Assembly (NCBI RefSeq): GCF_001507535.1
Contig: NZ_LQBN01000003.1
Location: 186,001-250,000, forward strand
From: Thiomicrospira sp. WB1
GTDB lineage: Bacteria > Pseudomonadota > Gammaproteobacteria > Thiomicrospirales > Thiomicrospiraceae
Length of the DNA stretch: 64,000 nt
Direction of reading: 5' to 3'
Part shown: in pieces, positions 18,265 through 27,374 of the stretch
Numbering within the stretch: the stretch's first letter is position 1
Layout of the letters: each line of letters begins with the position of its first letter
The notes under the pieces: generated by a model
Told to the model about the DNA's origin: nothing
The model's database searches: none
What the model saw: the letters and a program-made list of their open reading frames with translations, nothing else
Translations under genes and position numbers: made by a program

Positions 18265-19236
18265 ATGTTTTCAGTGTTTGATGCGTTGGGTCATTGGGTG
18301 GCCTTCACGCTTTTGGGATTGTCCCCCGATACACAGCTGGGGGCAGCGGTGCAATTTTTTGTGATGGATGTGACCAAAATTTTTGCGTTGCTGGTGATCG
18401 TGATTTATCTGATGGGGCTGTTGCGTGCGTTTGTGTCCACCGAACGAGTCCGTCAGGTGGTGGCGGGGCGGCCCAAATGGCAGGCACGGTCGCTGGCGAT
18501 TACGCTGGGCTCGGTGACGCCGTTTTGTTCCTGTTCGTCCGTGCCGTTGTTTATCGGCTTTGTGGAAGCGCGGATTCCGGTGGGCATTACCTTTGCGTTT
18601 CTGATCGCCAGCCCCATGATCAATGAAGTGGCCGTGGTGCTGTTGATTGGCATTCTGGGCTGGGAAATCGCATTGTTGTATGTGCTGGCCGGGCTGGTGG
18701 TCGCTTACGTCGGCTCAATGGTGATCGAGTGGTTCAAGCCCGAACGCTGGGTTGAAGCCTATGTGTGGGACATCAAGCGACGTCAGCAGGCCGAAATGCA
18801 GGCACAAAGCGGTGGCTTCAAAGTGCGCCATGCCTTTGCCTGGCAGGAAGTGAGGGTGATCGTTCAACGCATCTGGCACTGGGTGTTGATCGGGATCGGT
18901 TTGGGGGCGGCCTTTCACGGGTTTGTGCCCGAGGCCTGGGTCAGCACCTATCTGGCGGATGCGGCCAACTGGTGGAGTGTGCCGGTGGCGGTGCTGTTGG
19001 GTGTGCCTTTGTATTCCAATGCCGTGGGCGTGATCCCGGTGATCGAAGCGATGCTGGCCAAAGGCGTGCCCATCGGCACCAGTCTCGCTTTGATGATGAG
19101 CATTGCGGCCTTGTCCTTGCCGGAACTGCTGATTCTGCGCAAAGTGATTCGCTGGCCGGCGCTGGCGTTGTTTGTGGGTGTGCTGAGCGTGGCATTTGTG
19201 CTCGTAGGCTATGGGTTTAACGTTTTGGCGATATAA
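18265..19236 (+). CDS. arsP: ArsP-like permease (COG0701 family)
   Basis: 323-residue inner-membrane permease with about eight to nine hydrophobic segments. The motif TPFCSCSSVPLFIGF (CxC in a membrane region) is the signature of the COG0701/DUF318 permeases that include ArsP, the exporter of trivalent organoarsenicals. A soluble loop near residues 155-195 carries charged residues. Position as the first gene behind an ArsR operator supports the arsenic role; the exact substrate is an inference. ATG 18265 follows an AGGGAG site. Confidence 0.8.
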   Translation: MFSVFDALGHWVAFTLLGLSPDTQLGAAVQFFVMDVTKIFALLVIVIYLMGLLRAFVSTERVRQVVAGRPKWQARSLAITLGSVTPFCSCSSVPLFIGFVEARIPVGITFAFLIASPMINEVAVVLLIGILGWEIALLYVLAGLVVAYVGSMVIEWFKPERWVEAYVWDIKRRQQAEMQAQSGGFKVRHAFAWQEVRVIVQRIWHWVLIGIGLGAAFHGFVPEAWVSTYLADAANWWSVPVAVLLGVPLYSNAVGVIPVIEAMLAKGVPIGTSLALMMSIAALSLPELLILRKVIRWPALALFVGVLSVAFVLVGYGFNVLAI

Positions 19237-19246
19237 GGAGGCGTCT

Positions 19247-19552
19247 ATGGATCAGATTGGGGTGAAGGGCAACCGGCCCTTGCGGTTTTTTGCCATGGCC
19301 ATGCTGGCACTGTTGCTGGTGTCGCATGGTATGGGGCAGGTGGATTTAACCCAACTCAGTTTTTTGTGGTTGATGATTGCGATGGCGCTCAATGCAATCC
19401 AAGCCACCTTTACCGGGTTTTGCCCGATGTTTAAAAACGCACGGGGCGAGTGCGCGGCCTGCGGTGTGGTGTGCGACAGCGAGGCGTGTGATTCGACCCG
19501 GATGACGCAGGAAAAAACAGACAATGACCGCTCAAAGGAGAAAGCATCATGA
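19247..19552 (+). CDS. DUF2892-type small membrane protein with Cys-rich tail
   Basis: ATG 19247 is chosen for the AAGGAGG site just ahead; it gives 101 residues. Two hydrophobic helices (about 15-33 and 40-58) and the TFTGFCPMFKNA motif fit the DUF2892 (YgaP membrane part) family. Cysteines follow in GECAACGVVCDSEAC. Role unknown; such proteins often sit beside rhodanese or thioredoxin-like proteins. It overlaps the next gene by four bases (ATGA), so translation is coupled. Confidence 0.78.
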   Translation: MDQIGVKGNRPLRFFAMAMLALLLVSHGMGQVDLTQLSFLWLMIAMALNAIQATFTGFCPMFKNARGECAACGVVCDSEACDSTRMTQEKTDNDRSKEKAS

Positions 19553-20220
19553 AAGGCAATTTAATGGTTCGTCTGATGACAGGGCTGATTCTGATTGGCA
19601 TTGCCCTGGCACAGGTCACGGGACAGACGGATTTGCTCTCGGCAAACTGGTTGTGGCTCGCGATTTTGCCGGCGGTGATGGGCTTTCAGGCCACGTTCAC
19701 CGGCTGGTGTCCGGCCGAACTGATTGGCAAACTGTCCAAAAGCGGTGAGTGCTGTCCCGGGGGCAGCTGCGGGACAGCTTCGGTGTCGCAAAAGACGACA
19801 AAATCGCAAGCAAAAAATGATGGAAGTACCGATGAAAATGCCACCACCTGTTGCGGTGATGGCGAAGAAGAACAGGATGAATGGTCTGGCTGTTGTTCTG
19901 AATCGGCCCCGTCCAGAGCCGACGCTGGTGGTCATGACAGTCAAAACTTACCAGGCCTGGTCATTCAGGTGCTCGGGACCGGGTGCAAGACCTGTCACAA
20001 TACGGTCACACGGATTGAAGAAACGGCTGGCAAAATGGGCGTTCAGGTCACAGTGCAGAAAGTCGAAGACGTGGCCGAAATTGCCAGCTACGGCGTGACC
20101 GCGACACCGGGTGTGGTCATTGGTGAGACCCTGGTGCATTCCGGCGGCCTGCCCAGTGTGAGCCAGATCAAACAATGGCTGGCGGAAGCGACCGATCAGT
20201 CGGGGAAACAGGAGCGTTAA
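19549..20220 (+). CDS. DUF2892 - Cys-rich linker - thioredoxin-like fusion protein
   Basis: 223 residues in three parts. Residues 1-65 form a two-helix DUF2892 membrane unit ending in [15 protein letters not shown]. Residues about 65-135 are a polar linker with several Cys pairs (ECC, SCG, TCCG, GCCS). The C-terminal 85 residues are a small thioredoxin-like domain with C146-K-T-C149 and the cis-Pro-type loop VTATPGVV. The layout suggests a membrane-anchored thiol-disulfide or metalloid-binding protein in arsenic handling. No known name; the fusion is unusual to me. Confidence 0.75.
   Translation: MKGNLMVRLMTGLILIGIALAQVTGQTDLLSANWLWLAILPAVMGFQATFTGWCPAELIGKLSKSGECCPGGSCGTASVSQKTTKSQAKNDGSTDENATTCCGDGEEEQDEWSGCCSESAPSRADAGGHDSQNLPGLVIQVLGTGCKTCHNTVTRIEETAGKMGVQVTVQKVEDVAEIASYGVTATPGVVIGETLVHSGGLPSVSQIKQWLAEATDQSGKQER
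19950..19961. repeat. ACCAGGCCTGGT palindrome at a domain junction
   Basis: Exact copy of the iterated palindrome. In frame it encodes part of LPGLV, at the border between the Cys-rich linker and the thioredoxin-like domain. Confidence 0.9.
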
Positions 20221-20221
20221 C

Positions 20222-21232
20222 ATGACAATCAAGGTGGCCATTAACGGGTTTGGACGTATGGGGCGGTTGGCCCTGCGTGAAGCGTTTGACCGGCCCGAAT
20301 TCGAGTTTGTTCACATCAACGAAGTCGCGACCGACGCGGCGGGGTCGGCGCATCTGCTGCATTTTGACTCAGCGCACGGACGCTGGCACCACGAAACCGG
20401 TACCGATGGTCGTAATATCGTGATCAATGACACGTTGATCCCGTATACGACCAATCAGGCCATTGCCGACACCGACTGGTCGGGCGCGGATTTGGTGATC
20501 GAAGCCACCGGCGAATTCCGCACACGAGCCGCACTGCAGCCTTATCTGGATCAGGGCGTGGCGCAGGTTGTGGTCGCGGCCCCGGTCAAGGAAGGCGTCA
20601 AAAATGTGATCATGGGGGTGAACGACCACATCCTCACGCCGGGCGAAGACCCGATTCTGTCGGCGGCCTCCTGCACGACTAATTGCATTGCCCCGGTGAT
20701 CAAGGTGCTGCATGAAAATCTCGGCATCCGGCATGGCAGCATCACCACCCTGCATGATCGCACCAATACCCAGAAGGTGGTCGATCACGGTCACAAGGAT
20801 TGGCGTCGGGCCCGCGCCAGTTTTGAGTCGCTGATTCCGACCACCACCGGTTCGGCCAAAGCGATTGCCGACATCTTTCCGGAGCTGCGTGGGCGGCTAG
20901 ACGGACTGGCGGTGCGGGTGCCGTTGATGAATGCCTCTCTGACCGATTTGGTGATGGAAGTTGAGCGTCCGACCACGGTGAGTGAGGTCAATGCCCTGTT
21001 CAAAGACGCCGCGGAAGGCCCTCTTGCTGGGATTCTGGGGTATGAAACGCGTCCACTGGTGTCCGTGGATTTTGAAGGCGAACGCCGCTCCAGCGTGATC
21101 GATGCCCTGTCCACCCGTGTGATCCATGACACCCAGGTCAAGGTCTATGCCTGGTACGACAATGAAATCGGTTATGTGCGTCAGATGATGGATCTGGCGC
21201 TGAAAGCCGCAAAAGGTCATACCGCGAACTGA
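20222..21232 (+). CDS. Glyceraldehyde-3-phosphate dehydrogenase, ArsJ-associated
   Basis: 336-residue type I GAPDH: NAD-binding [10 protein letters not shown] at the start, catalytic C151 in SAASCTTNC, and the substrate region TTTGSAKAI. Next to arsJ it most likely uses arsenate in place of phosphate to form 1-arseno-3-phosphoglycerate, which ArsJ exports; this pair is a known arsenate-resistance route. It starts one base after the previous stop codon, so it belongs to the same operon. A housekeeping glycolytic role is less likely given the context. Confidence 0.9.
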   Translation: MTIKVAINGFGRMGRLALREAFDRPEFEFVHINEVATDAAGSAHLLHFDSAHGRWHHETGTDGRNIVINDTLIPYTTNQAIADTDWSGADLVIEATGEFRTRAALQPYLDQGVAQVVVAAPVKEGVKNVIMGVNDHILTPGEDPILSAASCTTNCIAPVIKVLHENLGIRHGSITTLHDRTNTQKVVDHGHKDWRRARASFESLIPTTTGSAKAIADIFPELRGRLDGLAVRVPLMNASLTDLVMEVERPTTVSEVNALFKDAAEGPLAGILGYETRPLVSVDFEGERRSSVIDALSTRVIHDTQVKVYAWYDNEIGYVRQMMDLALKAAKGHTAN

Positions 21233-21262
21233 ACGTGGTGGGTGCCACCCAAAGGAACGCTG

Positions 21263-22462
21263 ATGAATCCGTTGAAACAGTATGGTCTGGTCACATTCAA
21301 TTACTGGTCGTTTACCATCACCGATGGTGCGATTCGGATGCTGGTGCTGCTGCATTTTCACCAGTTAGGGTATTCGCCGCTGGAAATCGCGATGCTGTTT
21401 CTGTTTTATGAATTTTTCGGCATCGTCACCAATCTGGTCGGTGGCTATCTGGGCGCCCGTCTGGGGCTGAATGTGACCATGAACATCGGACTCGGTCTTC
21501 AGGTGGTTGCGCTGATGATGCTGACCGTGCCCGCCGACATGCTGAGTGTGGCTTATGTGATGGCGGCACAGGCGTTGTCTGGCATCGCCAAGGACCTGAA
21601 CAAAATGTCGGCTAAAAGCGCGATCAAGTCGCTGGCCGATGAAGCCTCCGGTCAGCTTTATCGCTGGGTGGCGCTGCTGACCGGTTCCAAAAACGCGCTC
21701 AAGGGCGTGGGGTTTTTTGTGGGGGCGGCGTTGTTGGCCTGGCTTGGGTTTGTCGGCGCTTTGTACGTGCTGGTGGCGATCATTGTGGTGCCGCTGATTC
21801 TGTCGCTGTTTCTGCTGGACGGAACCATGGGCCGGGCCAAAACCAAACCCAAATTTCAGGCGATGTTTGCCAAGTCGGCGGCGATCAACTGGCTGTCGGC
21901 GGCCCGGTTTTTTCTGTTCGGCGCGCGTGATGTCTGGTTTGTGGTGGCTCTGCCGGTGTTTCTGCAGGCCGTATTGGACTGGTCGCACACCCAGGTAGGC
22001 GCGTTTATGGCGCTCTGGGTGATCGGTTATGGTGTGGTGCAGGCCGCCGCGCCCAAACTGACCGGGATACGAAACCCGAATAAAACCATGCCGACACGGC
22101 ATACGGCGATGAAACTGGCGCTACCATTGGCACTGGTGCCGATGGTCATGGCCTGGTGGCTGGATGCGTCCCCGCAGACGGTGCTGATGGCAGGCCTGGT
22201 GATTTTTGGCATTGTGTTTGCGCTCAACTCGGCGGTGCATTCGTATCTGATTGTGTCCTATGCCGACGCGGACGGTACCTCCAAGGATGTTGGCTTTTAT
22301 TATATGGCCAATGCGGGTGGTCGTCTGGTCGGCACCCTGCTCTCGGGCTGGGTCTATCAGACGGCGGGCATGGAAGCAACCCTACTGGTGTCGGCGCTGT
22401 TTGTCGCGTTGGCCGCGTTGCTGGTGCTCAAGGCCGAGCCCCAGACGATGAGCCCGGCCTGA
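21263..22462 (+). CDS. arsJ: Organoarsenical efflux MFS transporter ArsJ
   Basis: 399-residue membrane protein with about eleven to twelve hydrophobic helices. The opening MNPLKQYGLVTFNYWSFTIT and FLFYEFFGIVTNLVGGYLGA regions are characteristic of ArsJ. ATG 21263 is preferred (AAAGGAACG ribosome site) over an upstream GTG. It would export 1-arseno-3-phosphoglycerate made by the preceding GAPDH, which breaks down outside to arsenate. Last gene of the arsenic operon; a convergent GTPase gene follows after 18 bases with no strong terminator. Confidence 0.9.
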   Translation: MNPLKQYGLVTFNYWSFTITDGAIRMLVLLHFHQLGYSPLEIAMLFLFYEFFGIVTNLVGGYLGARLGLNVTMNIGLGLQVVALMMLTVPADMLSVAYVMAAQALSGIAKDLNKMSAKSAIKSLADEASGQLYRWVALLTGSKNALKGVGFFVGAALLAWLGFVGALYVLVAIIVVPLILSLFLLDGTMGRAKTKPKFQAMFAKSAAINWLSAARFFLFGARDVWFVVALPVFLQAVLDWSHTQVGAFMALWVIGYGVVQAAAPKLTGIRNPNKTMPTRHTAMKLALPLALVPMVMAWWLDASPQTVLMAGLVIFGIVFALNSAVHSYLIVSYADADGTSKDVGFYYMANAGGRLVGTLLSGWVYQTAGMEATLLVSALFVALAALLVLKAEPQTMSPA

Positions 22463-22480
22463 AATCGGGATGGACGTGGG

Positions 22481-23518
22481 TCAGGAAGCGGTTATGGCGG
22501 CCTGCAGAGATTGCTCCAGTTGGGTGGCAAAGGCCGCATCCACGTGGGTGAGTAACAGCTCCAGACGCGAGTCTTTGCGGTAGGCAATCAGTTCGCGCGA
22601 CACCTCGCCATGCACCAGTTGAAACAACATCCGCGAGCTGGCACCCACGCCAAACACGCCTTTGGCTCGTTTGACGTGCGCCTTGGTGGCCAAATGTTCA
22701 AACAGGGAGCGCAGCGCCTGCCAATCGAACGCCACGTCCGGTTCAAACACCCAGCCAATTGCCACGGTGTCGCCCTGATGCTTGCCTTCACGCGCGACCA
22801 GGCCTGGCAGAGTCTGCACAGGGGGGAATTCGACCGCAGTGGGCGCGTGAAGGTGGGATTTGACCAGGCCTGGTGTCAGGGAGGGCGTCTCACTCTGAAC
22901 GAAACTGAATGCGGGCGAGGTAAAATGCGCACGCCGGATGGCTTCAAGCGGCAGGCGTCCCTGTGTGGTTTCAATCACCACTTCCTTGGGCGGAAAGCAG
23001 GCCTGGCAAAGGTCTTGCAGCGCGTCGATCCGGGCCGGTTCTGCCAGATCGGTTTTATTCAATACCACCACATCGGCCATGTTCAACAGACTCTGATAAA
23101 TGGTCATTCGCTCTATGTCGGCAATGTCGGTGTGGGCGCTGTCCAGCACCGTGACCACCGCCTGAATATCGATCCGGTCTTTGAAATCGGCAAAGCGAAT
23201 CAGGTCCACCAGATTGTCGGGTTCGCCCAGGCCGGTGGGCTCCAGCAGGATGCGATCCGGTTGCTGCTCGTCAAGCAGACGTTTCAGGGTGGCTTCGACT
23301 TCCCCTTTGGCCGTACAGCAGATGCAGCCGCCGGGGATCTGCGCGACACGGGTTTGTCCCTGGCTTTGCAGAATGGCGCCATCAATGCCCACCGCACCGA
23401 ATTCATTGACCACCACTAACCAGTGTTCCGCTTTCGGTTTTTGCGTGAGGAGATGCCGGATCAGGGTGGTTTTGCCTGACCCCAATGGGCCGCAGATCAG
23501 ATTGAGGGCGGCGCTCAC
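22481..23518 (-). CDS. COG0523 (CobW/ZNG1-type) metal-chaperone GTPase
   Basis: 345 residues. GTPase motifs: Walker A GPLGSGKTT near residue 10, metal-binding CxCC in GGCICCTAKGE, ELTG-like EPTGLGEP and NKTDLAE. A C-terminal CobW_C domain follows. Members deliver zinc or other metals to client enzymes. Which metal is not shown; no Zur box was seen. The gene overlaps the upstream diguanylate cyclase gene by four bases, hence shared transcript. Two copies or near-copies of the ACCAGGCCTGGT palindrome lie inside. Confidence 0.88.
   Translation of the reverse strand: MSAALNLICGPLGSGKTTLIRHLLTQKPKAEHWLVVVNEFGAVGIDGAILQSQGQTRVAQIPGGCICCTAKGEVEATLKRLLDEQQPDRILLEPTGLGEPDNLVDLIRFADFKDRIDIQAVVTVLDSAHTDIADIERMTIYQSLLNMADVVVLNKTDLAEPARIDALQDLCQACFPPKEVVIETTQGRLPLEAIRRAHFTSPAFSFVQSETPSLTPGLVKSHLHAPTAVEFPPVQTLPGLVAREGKHQGDTVAIGWVFEPDVAFDWQALRSLFEHLATKAHVKRAKGVFGVGASSRMLFQLVHGEVSRELIAYRKDSRLELLLTHVDAAFATQLEQSLQAAITAS
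22863..22874. repeat. ACCAGGCCTGGT palindrome inside the COG0523 gene
   Basis: Exact copy; a near-copy (ACCAGGCCTGGC) lies 66 bases away at 22797-22808. On the coding strand both read as PGLV (TPGLV and LPGLV). Confidence 0.9.
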
Positions 23519-24549
23519 AGGTCGGTTTCTCCTTTGACCCGGTTACGACCGCTGTTTTTGGCCAGATACAAGCTCTGGTCGGCGCGATCAAACAAAGCGT
23601 CAAACGGCTCGCTTAACTGAAACATGGCCACGCCAATGGAGAGGGTGAGTTGAATGGGGCGGTGGTTTTTTCGCATTTGCAGGGAGCGGGCCGCCACTTG
23701 CTTGCGTATGGTTTCGGCCACACTCAGTGCGCCACTGTATTGCGTGTCGGGCAAAAGAATGACGAACTCTTCACCGCCGATGCGGGCCACATGGTCCTGC
23801 CCCTTGGTCTGATTGTGCAAAAGTTTTGCCAGATAGCGCAGGATCGCATCGCCGATCAGGTGACCGTATTCGTCGTTGATCTGTTTGAAGTGGTCAATGT
23901 CGAGAATCAGCATCGCAAAGCTGCGCTCAGTCTCAACGGCTTTGTCCATGACCTGTTGCACGGTCTCACGAAAGCCGCGTCGATTGGGCAGGTTGGTCAG
24001 CTCATCGGTTTTGGCAATGGTGGTGGCCTCGGCCAGCTTTTTGCGCAGCGCTTTCATTTCCTGACTGGACTGCTGGATGCGCTCGTGCAGTAGCTCGCTG
24101 TTTTGCTGGTAGTTTTGCAGTGTGGGTAAGATGTCTTCCTTGAGCTGGGCCAGCAACGTTTCCGGTGGCGTGTCCAGTGACAGGCCCTGTACTTTGTGGG
24201 TCAGGGTGTCGGCTTGCACTTTGGATTCCTGCATCCAGCTTTCAATGAAATGCACCAGGGTGTTGATGGCCTCGGTGAATTGTTTGGATTCCAGACTGTC
24301 GCTGATCATTTGCGCCCAGAGGTGGCGAAACAGCTGATGCGCCGTGTGCTCATCGTAGGTTTTGGTGGTCAGCGCGGTGTCGATTTCTTCGGCCATGGAC
24401 GGGTCGAGGCGCCCCAGCCATTCATAAAACAGTGTGAAGTGAATGGGGTCGGCATGAAACCCAGCCGTTTCCAGCTCTTCCAGCACCTGTTGGGCCAGTT
24501 TTCTGGCTTCCTGATCGGGGATTTGGTAGCGGTTGATGGCTTCGTTCAT
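23515..24549 (-). CDS. Diguanylate cyclase (GGDEF), soluble
   Basis: About 344 residues from ATG 24549; GTG 24555 is an alternative two codons earlier. The N-terminal 170 residues are helical with coiled-coil character and no membrane segment. The C-terminal GGDEF domain has an intact catalytic motif GGEEF (RIGGEEFVILLPDT) and should make cyclic di-GMP from GTP. The inhibitory I-site position reads KGQD instead of RxxD, so product inhibition may be weak. Overlaps the downstream GTPase gene. Confidence 0.9.
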   Translation of the reverse strand: MNEAINRYQIPDQEARKLAQQVLEELETAGFHADPIHFTLFYEWLGRLDPSMAEEIDTALTTKTYDEHTAHQLFRHLWAQMISDSLESKQFTEAINTLVHFIESWMQESKVQADTLTHKVQGLSLDTPPETLLAQLKEDILPTLQNYQQNSELLHERIQQSSQEMKALRKKLAEATTIAKTDELTNLPNRRGFRETVQQVMDKAVETERSFAMLILDIDHFKQINDEYGHLIGDAILRYLAKLLHNQTKGQDHVARIGGEEFVILLPDTQYSGALSVAETIRKQVAARSLQMRKNHRPIQLTLSIGVAMFQLSEPFDALFDRADQSLYLAKNSGRNRVKGETDL

Positions 24550-24714
24550 GGGCACGTCTTTGTGTTTTTGTTCATTTTGTCGTTTGCGTGAAGCAATTGC
24601 AATGCCCTTTTGAGGTTTGTGGCTTTCATCGTTTTGTCATACAGGCGTCACAGAGCTGTTACATCGGGTTTTTAAAATAATCCCTGTTTTTAATGACCAC
24701 TGAAGGATTAACCC

Positions 24715-25278
24715 ATGAAAAAATTGATAATGGCTCTTTTAGCAACCGGTGTCTTGGCGGGCTGTGCCAGTGAGACCAAAATGGAAACCGCTTCGCCAGC
24801 GGCAGCGACTGCTCAAGCGGCCAATGATGATTTGTATGTGGCCTTTCATGATGGGCGCATGAACGTGTTTTACGACGCTGGCTTGTACAAGGAATTCATG
24901 GAGCGCGGTGAAACCGCCTATCGTCGCACGTTTATCGGTGAGGGGCCGAATGGTGAAACCGTGGTTTACGGCCTGACCGGCGATGACAAAAAGAAAACCA
25001 CGCCGTCCATTGGTGAACAAATGATGGCTGGGAATTTGAAAGCGGCTGAAGATTTTTATGGTGAAGTCTATCGGGGTGAAGAGAACCGGATTTATGTTTT
25101 CTCTAACTGGGATGATTTCAAAGGCTACGTGGACCTGGGCATTGATAACCTGCGTTACACAGACATTGGCGCGGGTCCGAACGGTGAAACCGTGGTCTAT
25201 GTGCTGAATGCGTCCAACAAAAAGAAAAAGCCGGTGAAAACCATCGCAAAATTTAAAGCGTTTCACGGAATTCAATAA
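24715..25278 (+). CDS. Lipoprotein with an internal duplication, function unknown
   Basis: 187 residues. A short signal with lipobox LAGC (MKKLIMALLATGVLAGC) predicts a lipid-anchored protein. After a low-complexity Ala/Thr linker come two copies of a roughly 50-residue unit: DDLYVAFHDGRMNVFYD ... GPNGETVVYGL and NRIYVFSNWDDFKGYVD ... GPNGETVVYVL, each followed by a Lys-rich turn (KKK). I do not recognise a named family. It is single, with a good terminator downstream. Confidence 0.75.
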   Translation: MKKLIMALLATGVLAGCASETKMETASPAAATAQAANDDLYVAFHDGRMNVFYDAGLYKEFMERGETAYRRTFIGEGPNGETVVYGLTGDDKKKTTPSIGEQMMAGNLKAAEDFYGEVYRGEENRIYVFSNWDDFKGYVDLGIDNLRYTDIGAGPNGETVVYVLNASNKKKKPVKTIAKFKAFHGIQ

Positions 25279-25328
25279 AACATTGAAACGCTGTGTTTAG
25301 AGCTTAAGCCTGATAAAGGCTTTTGTTG

Positions 25329-25365
25329 AAACCGGTGGGGGCAGTCTGTCCTCACCGGTTTTTTT
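25329..25365 (+). terminator. Terminator after the lipoprotein gene
   Basis: Stem aaaccggtg / caccggttt with a 15-base loop and T-run. Confidence 0.82.
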
Positions 25366-25392
25366 GTTGGGGGCTCTGGCGGCCCCGGCATG

Positions 25393-25593
25393 TCAGGTTT
25401 CGCTGGTGTTGGTTTTGGGGGTGGTCTGAATGCCAAGCAGGCTGTAAACCGGGCACCAGCGAATCAAGCCAGTGGCCAGCGGGATGATGCCGATGTACGC
25501 CCAAAGTCCCAGCACGTTGGTGGCAGCGGCCACAATCAACACTATGCCCAGTGTAATACGAAGCCAGCGATCCACTTGTCCGACGTTGTTCAT
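25393..25593 (-). CDS. DUF2892 family small membrane protein
   Basis: 66 residues starting MNNVGQVDRWLRITLG, with an AGGAGG site ahead of ATG 25593. Two hydrophobic helices separated by a turn and the RWCPVYSLLGI motif (Cys-Pro) match DUF2892. Function unknown; these proteins are often tied to sulfur transfer. It is divergent from the ModE-like gene. Confidence 0.8.
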   Translation of the reverse strand: MNNVGQVDRWLRITLGIVLIVAAATNVLGLWAYIGIIPLATGLIRWCPVYSLLGIQTTPKTNTSET

Positions 25594-25742
25594 GTTTGTG
25601 CCTCCTTTTTGGCGGGCAGGCACCTCAGCGTTCGTGTCACGCTCAGCGCACCTGTTTATACGTGAGTTGCATCTTTGTTTATAATGCAAGGCAAGCATAA
25701 AATCAATCGCTATTGGTTTTCGTTTTTTTGTACGAGGTTTGC

Positions 25743-26180
25743 GTGGCTGAATCCAAATCCAATTCGACTCAAAAGTTGCCCGGCGGGGCATTGGCGCCGC
25801 ACTTGCGCGCCCGATTCTGGATCACGGGAACCGACGAGACGGACGCAGGCGGTTATGTCGGTGTCGGGCGTATCACGTTGTTGGAACAGATTGAACACAC
25901 CGGGTCCATGAATCAGGCGGCCAAGGCAATGGGGATGTCTTACAAAAAGGCCTGGAAGCTGGTGGATGAAATGAATGCAATGTTTTCACAGCCGTTGGTA
26001 CAGAAAGCACAGGGTGGGAAAGACGGGGGTGGTACACAGTTGACGCAGATGGGGCAGCAGATCATTCAGTCCTATCGTCGGCTGGAGCAGGCGTTGGCCG
26101 TCTTTATGGCCGAACAAAGCCGCCAGCTCCAGAAAGACATTCCCGATCTGGTCGACCCCATGCAAAAAGACGGCGGTTAA
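25743..26180 (+). CDS. ModE N-terminal-like winged-helix regulator (LysR-type HTH only)
   Basis: 145 residues from GTG 25743 (CGAGG site upstream). The core GRITLLEQIEHTGSMNQAAKAMGMSYKKAWKLVDEMN is the ModE/MopB DNA-binding domain, followed by VQKAQGGKDGGGTQLTQMG. There is no C-terminal molybdate-binding TOBE domain, so it may sense molybdate through a partner or not at all. No mod transport genes are in view. It precedes the rplM promoter. Confidence 0.85.
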   Translation: MAESKSNSTQKLPGGALAPHLRARFWITGTDETDAGGYVGVGRITLLEQIEHTGSMNQAAKAMGMSYKKAWKLVDEMNAMFSQPLVQKAQGGKDGGGTQLTQMGQQIIQSYRRLEQALAVFMAEQSRQLQKDIPDLVDPMQKDGG

Positions 26181-26193
26181 GTGCATTAAGTGC

Positions 26194-26221
26194 TTGACTT
26201 GTTTTTACAAATCACTAAAAT
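26194..26221 (+). promoter_or_regulatory. Sigma-70 promoter of rplM-rpsI
   Basis: TTGACT (26194-26199), 16-base spacer, TAAAAT (26216-26221). This leaves a leader of about 135 bases before rplM, in which I recognise no named riboregulator. Confidence 0.7.
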
Positions 26222-26364
26222 TCACGCTTTAAATCCTTATCCCCCTTATTGCCCGTTAAACAGTAAGTGCGCGTGAACGTCGTTCAGATCGACGTCACCG
26301 ATTGGATTGGATCGTCAGGATCGGGCGCCAACAAGGCCCGGTCTTGCCAAATAAGGACAAAGTT

Positions 26365-26793
26365 ATGAAAACATTTGTTGCAAAACCCGAAGAAGTCAAA
26401 CGTGACTGGTTTGTGGTGAATGCCGAAGGCAAAACCCTGGGGCGCATGGCAGCGGAAATCGCTTACCGTTTGCGTGGGAAGCACAAACCGGAATTTACGC
26501 CGCATGTTGATTGCGGCGATTACATTGTGGTCATCAATGCTGACAAAATTGCGGTCACTGGTCGCAAGCGTCAGGACAAGATGTATCACCACGTAACCGG
26601 TTATGTCGGGAACCTGAAGTCCAGTAACTTTGAAACGCTGATGCGTAACAAGCCGACTCGCCCGGTTGAACTGGCTGTGAAAGGCATGATGCCTCGTGGC
26701 CCGTTGGGACGTGCGATGATGAAAAAGCTGAAAGTCTATGCCGGTGAAGAGCACCCGCATACCGCTCAGCAGCCGAAAGAACTGGAATTGTAA
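26365..26793 (+). CDS. rplM: 50S ribosomal protein L13
   Basis: 142 residues, the usual length. [32 protein letters not shown] and [12 protein letters not shown] are diagnostic. ATG 26365 follows an AAGGAC site. It forms the standard two-gene operon with rpsI, 12 bases downstream. Confidence 0.98.
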   Translation: MKTFVAKPEEVKRDWFVVNAEGKTLGRMAAEIAYRLRGKHKPEFTPHVDCGDYIVVINADKIAVTGRKRQDKMYHHVTGYVGNLKSSNFETLMRNKPTRPVELAVKGMMPRGPLGRAMMKKLKVYAGEEHPHTAQQPKELEL

Positions 26794-26805
26794 GGGGAAA
26801 GTAAC

Positions 26806-27198
26806 ATGGCAGTAGAACAACACTACGGAACCGGTCGTCGTAAAAATTCCGTCGCACGTGTCTTTCTTCGTGCAGGCTCCGGTAGCATTACCGTGAACGG
26901 TCGCGATGTAAAAGATTATTTTGCACGTGAAACCGATTTGATGGTGATCAACCAGCCACTGGAAGCCACGGAAAGCGTTGAACAGTTTGATATCAACATC
27001 ACTGTTCAGGGTGGTGGCACTACCGGTCAGGCCGGTGCGGTGCGTCACGGTATTTCGCGAGCGCTGGTGGCATTCAACGAAGAAAACCGTTCTGCATTGC
27101 GTGCCAAAGGTCTGTTGACCCGTGATGCGCGTGCGGTTGAACGTAAGAAAATCGGTTTGCGCAAAGCGCGTCGCCGTCCACAGTTCTCCAAGCGTTAA
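26806..27198 (+). CDS. rpsI: 30S ribosomal protein S9
   Basis: 130 residues; opens with [15 protein letters not shown] and ends in the conserved basic tail [17 protein letters not shown] that reaches the P-site tRNA. Preceded by a GGGGAAAG site. Second gene of the rplM-rpsI operon and followed by a terminator. Confidence 0.98.
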   Translation: MAVEQHYGTGRRKNSVARVFLRAGSGSITVNGRDVKDYFARETDLMVINQPLEATESVEQFDINITVQGGGTTGQAGAVRHGISRALVAFNEENRSALRAKGLLTRDARAVERKKIGLRKARRRPQFSKR

Positions 27199-27248
27199 GT
27201 CGTTTTGGCAACCTGCCAGGGGAAACCCGACAGGTTGGCGAACTGTCA

Positions 27249-27283
27249 AACCCGCTCAGGCTTCGGCCTCAGCGGGTTTTTTT
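27249..27283 (+). terminator. Terminator of rplM-rpsI
   Basis: Stem aacccgctcagg / cctcagcgggtt (one mismatch), CTTCGG loop, then seven T. Confidence 0.88.
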
Positions 27284-27320
27284 GTACCCGGTTTTTGGGT
27301 GATGAGGTTTTGGCGGGATG

Positions 27321-27346
27321 AAAAATGACCAGGCCTGGTCATTTTT
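27321..27346. repeat. 26-base perfect palindrome with ACCAGGCCTGGT core, intergenic
   Basis: Extended form of the iterated repeat (core TGACCAGGCCTGGTCA with A/T flanks), between the rpsI terminator and the convergent 27375 gene. The terminal A and T runs could make it act as a terminator in either direction if it folds. Confidence 0.9.
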
Positions 27347-27374
27347 TATGAAAGGGCATCTGTTTTTTGCGGTC

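Noticed and set aside
26284-27249. Open frame of 321 codons opposite rplM-rpsI
   Set aside because: Shadow of two certain ribosomal-protein genes; composition rich in His, Phe and Thr as expected for antisense of basic proteins.
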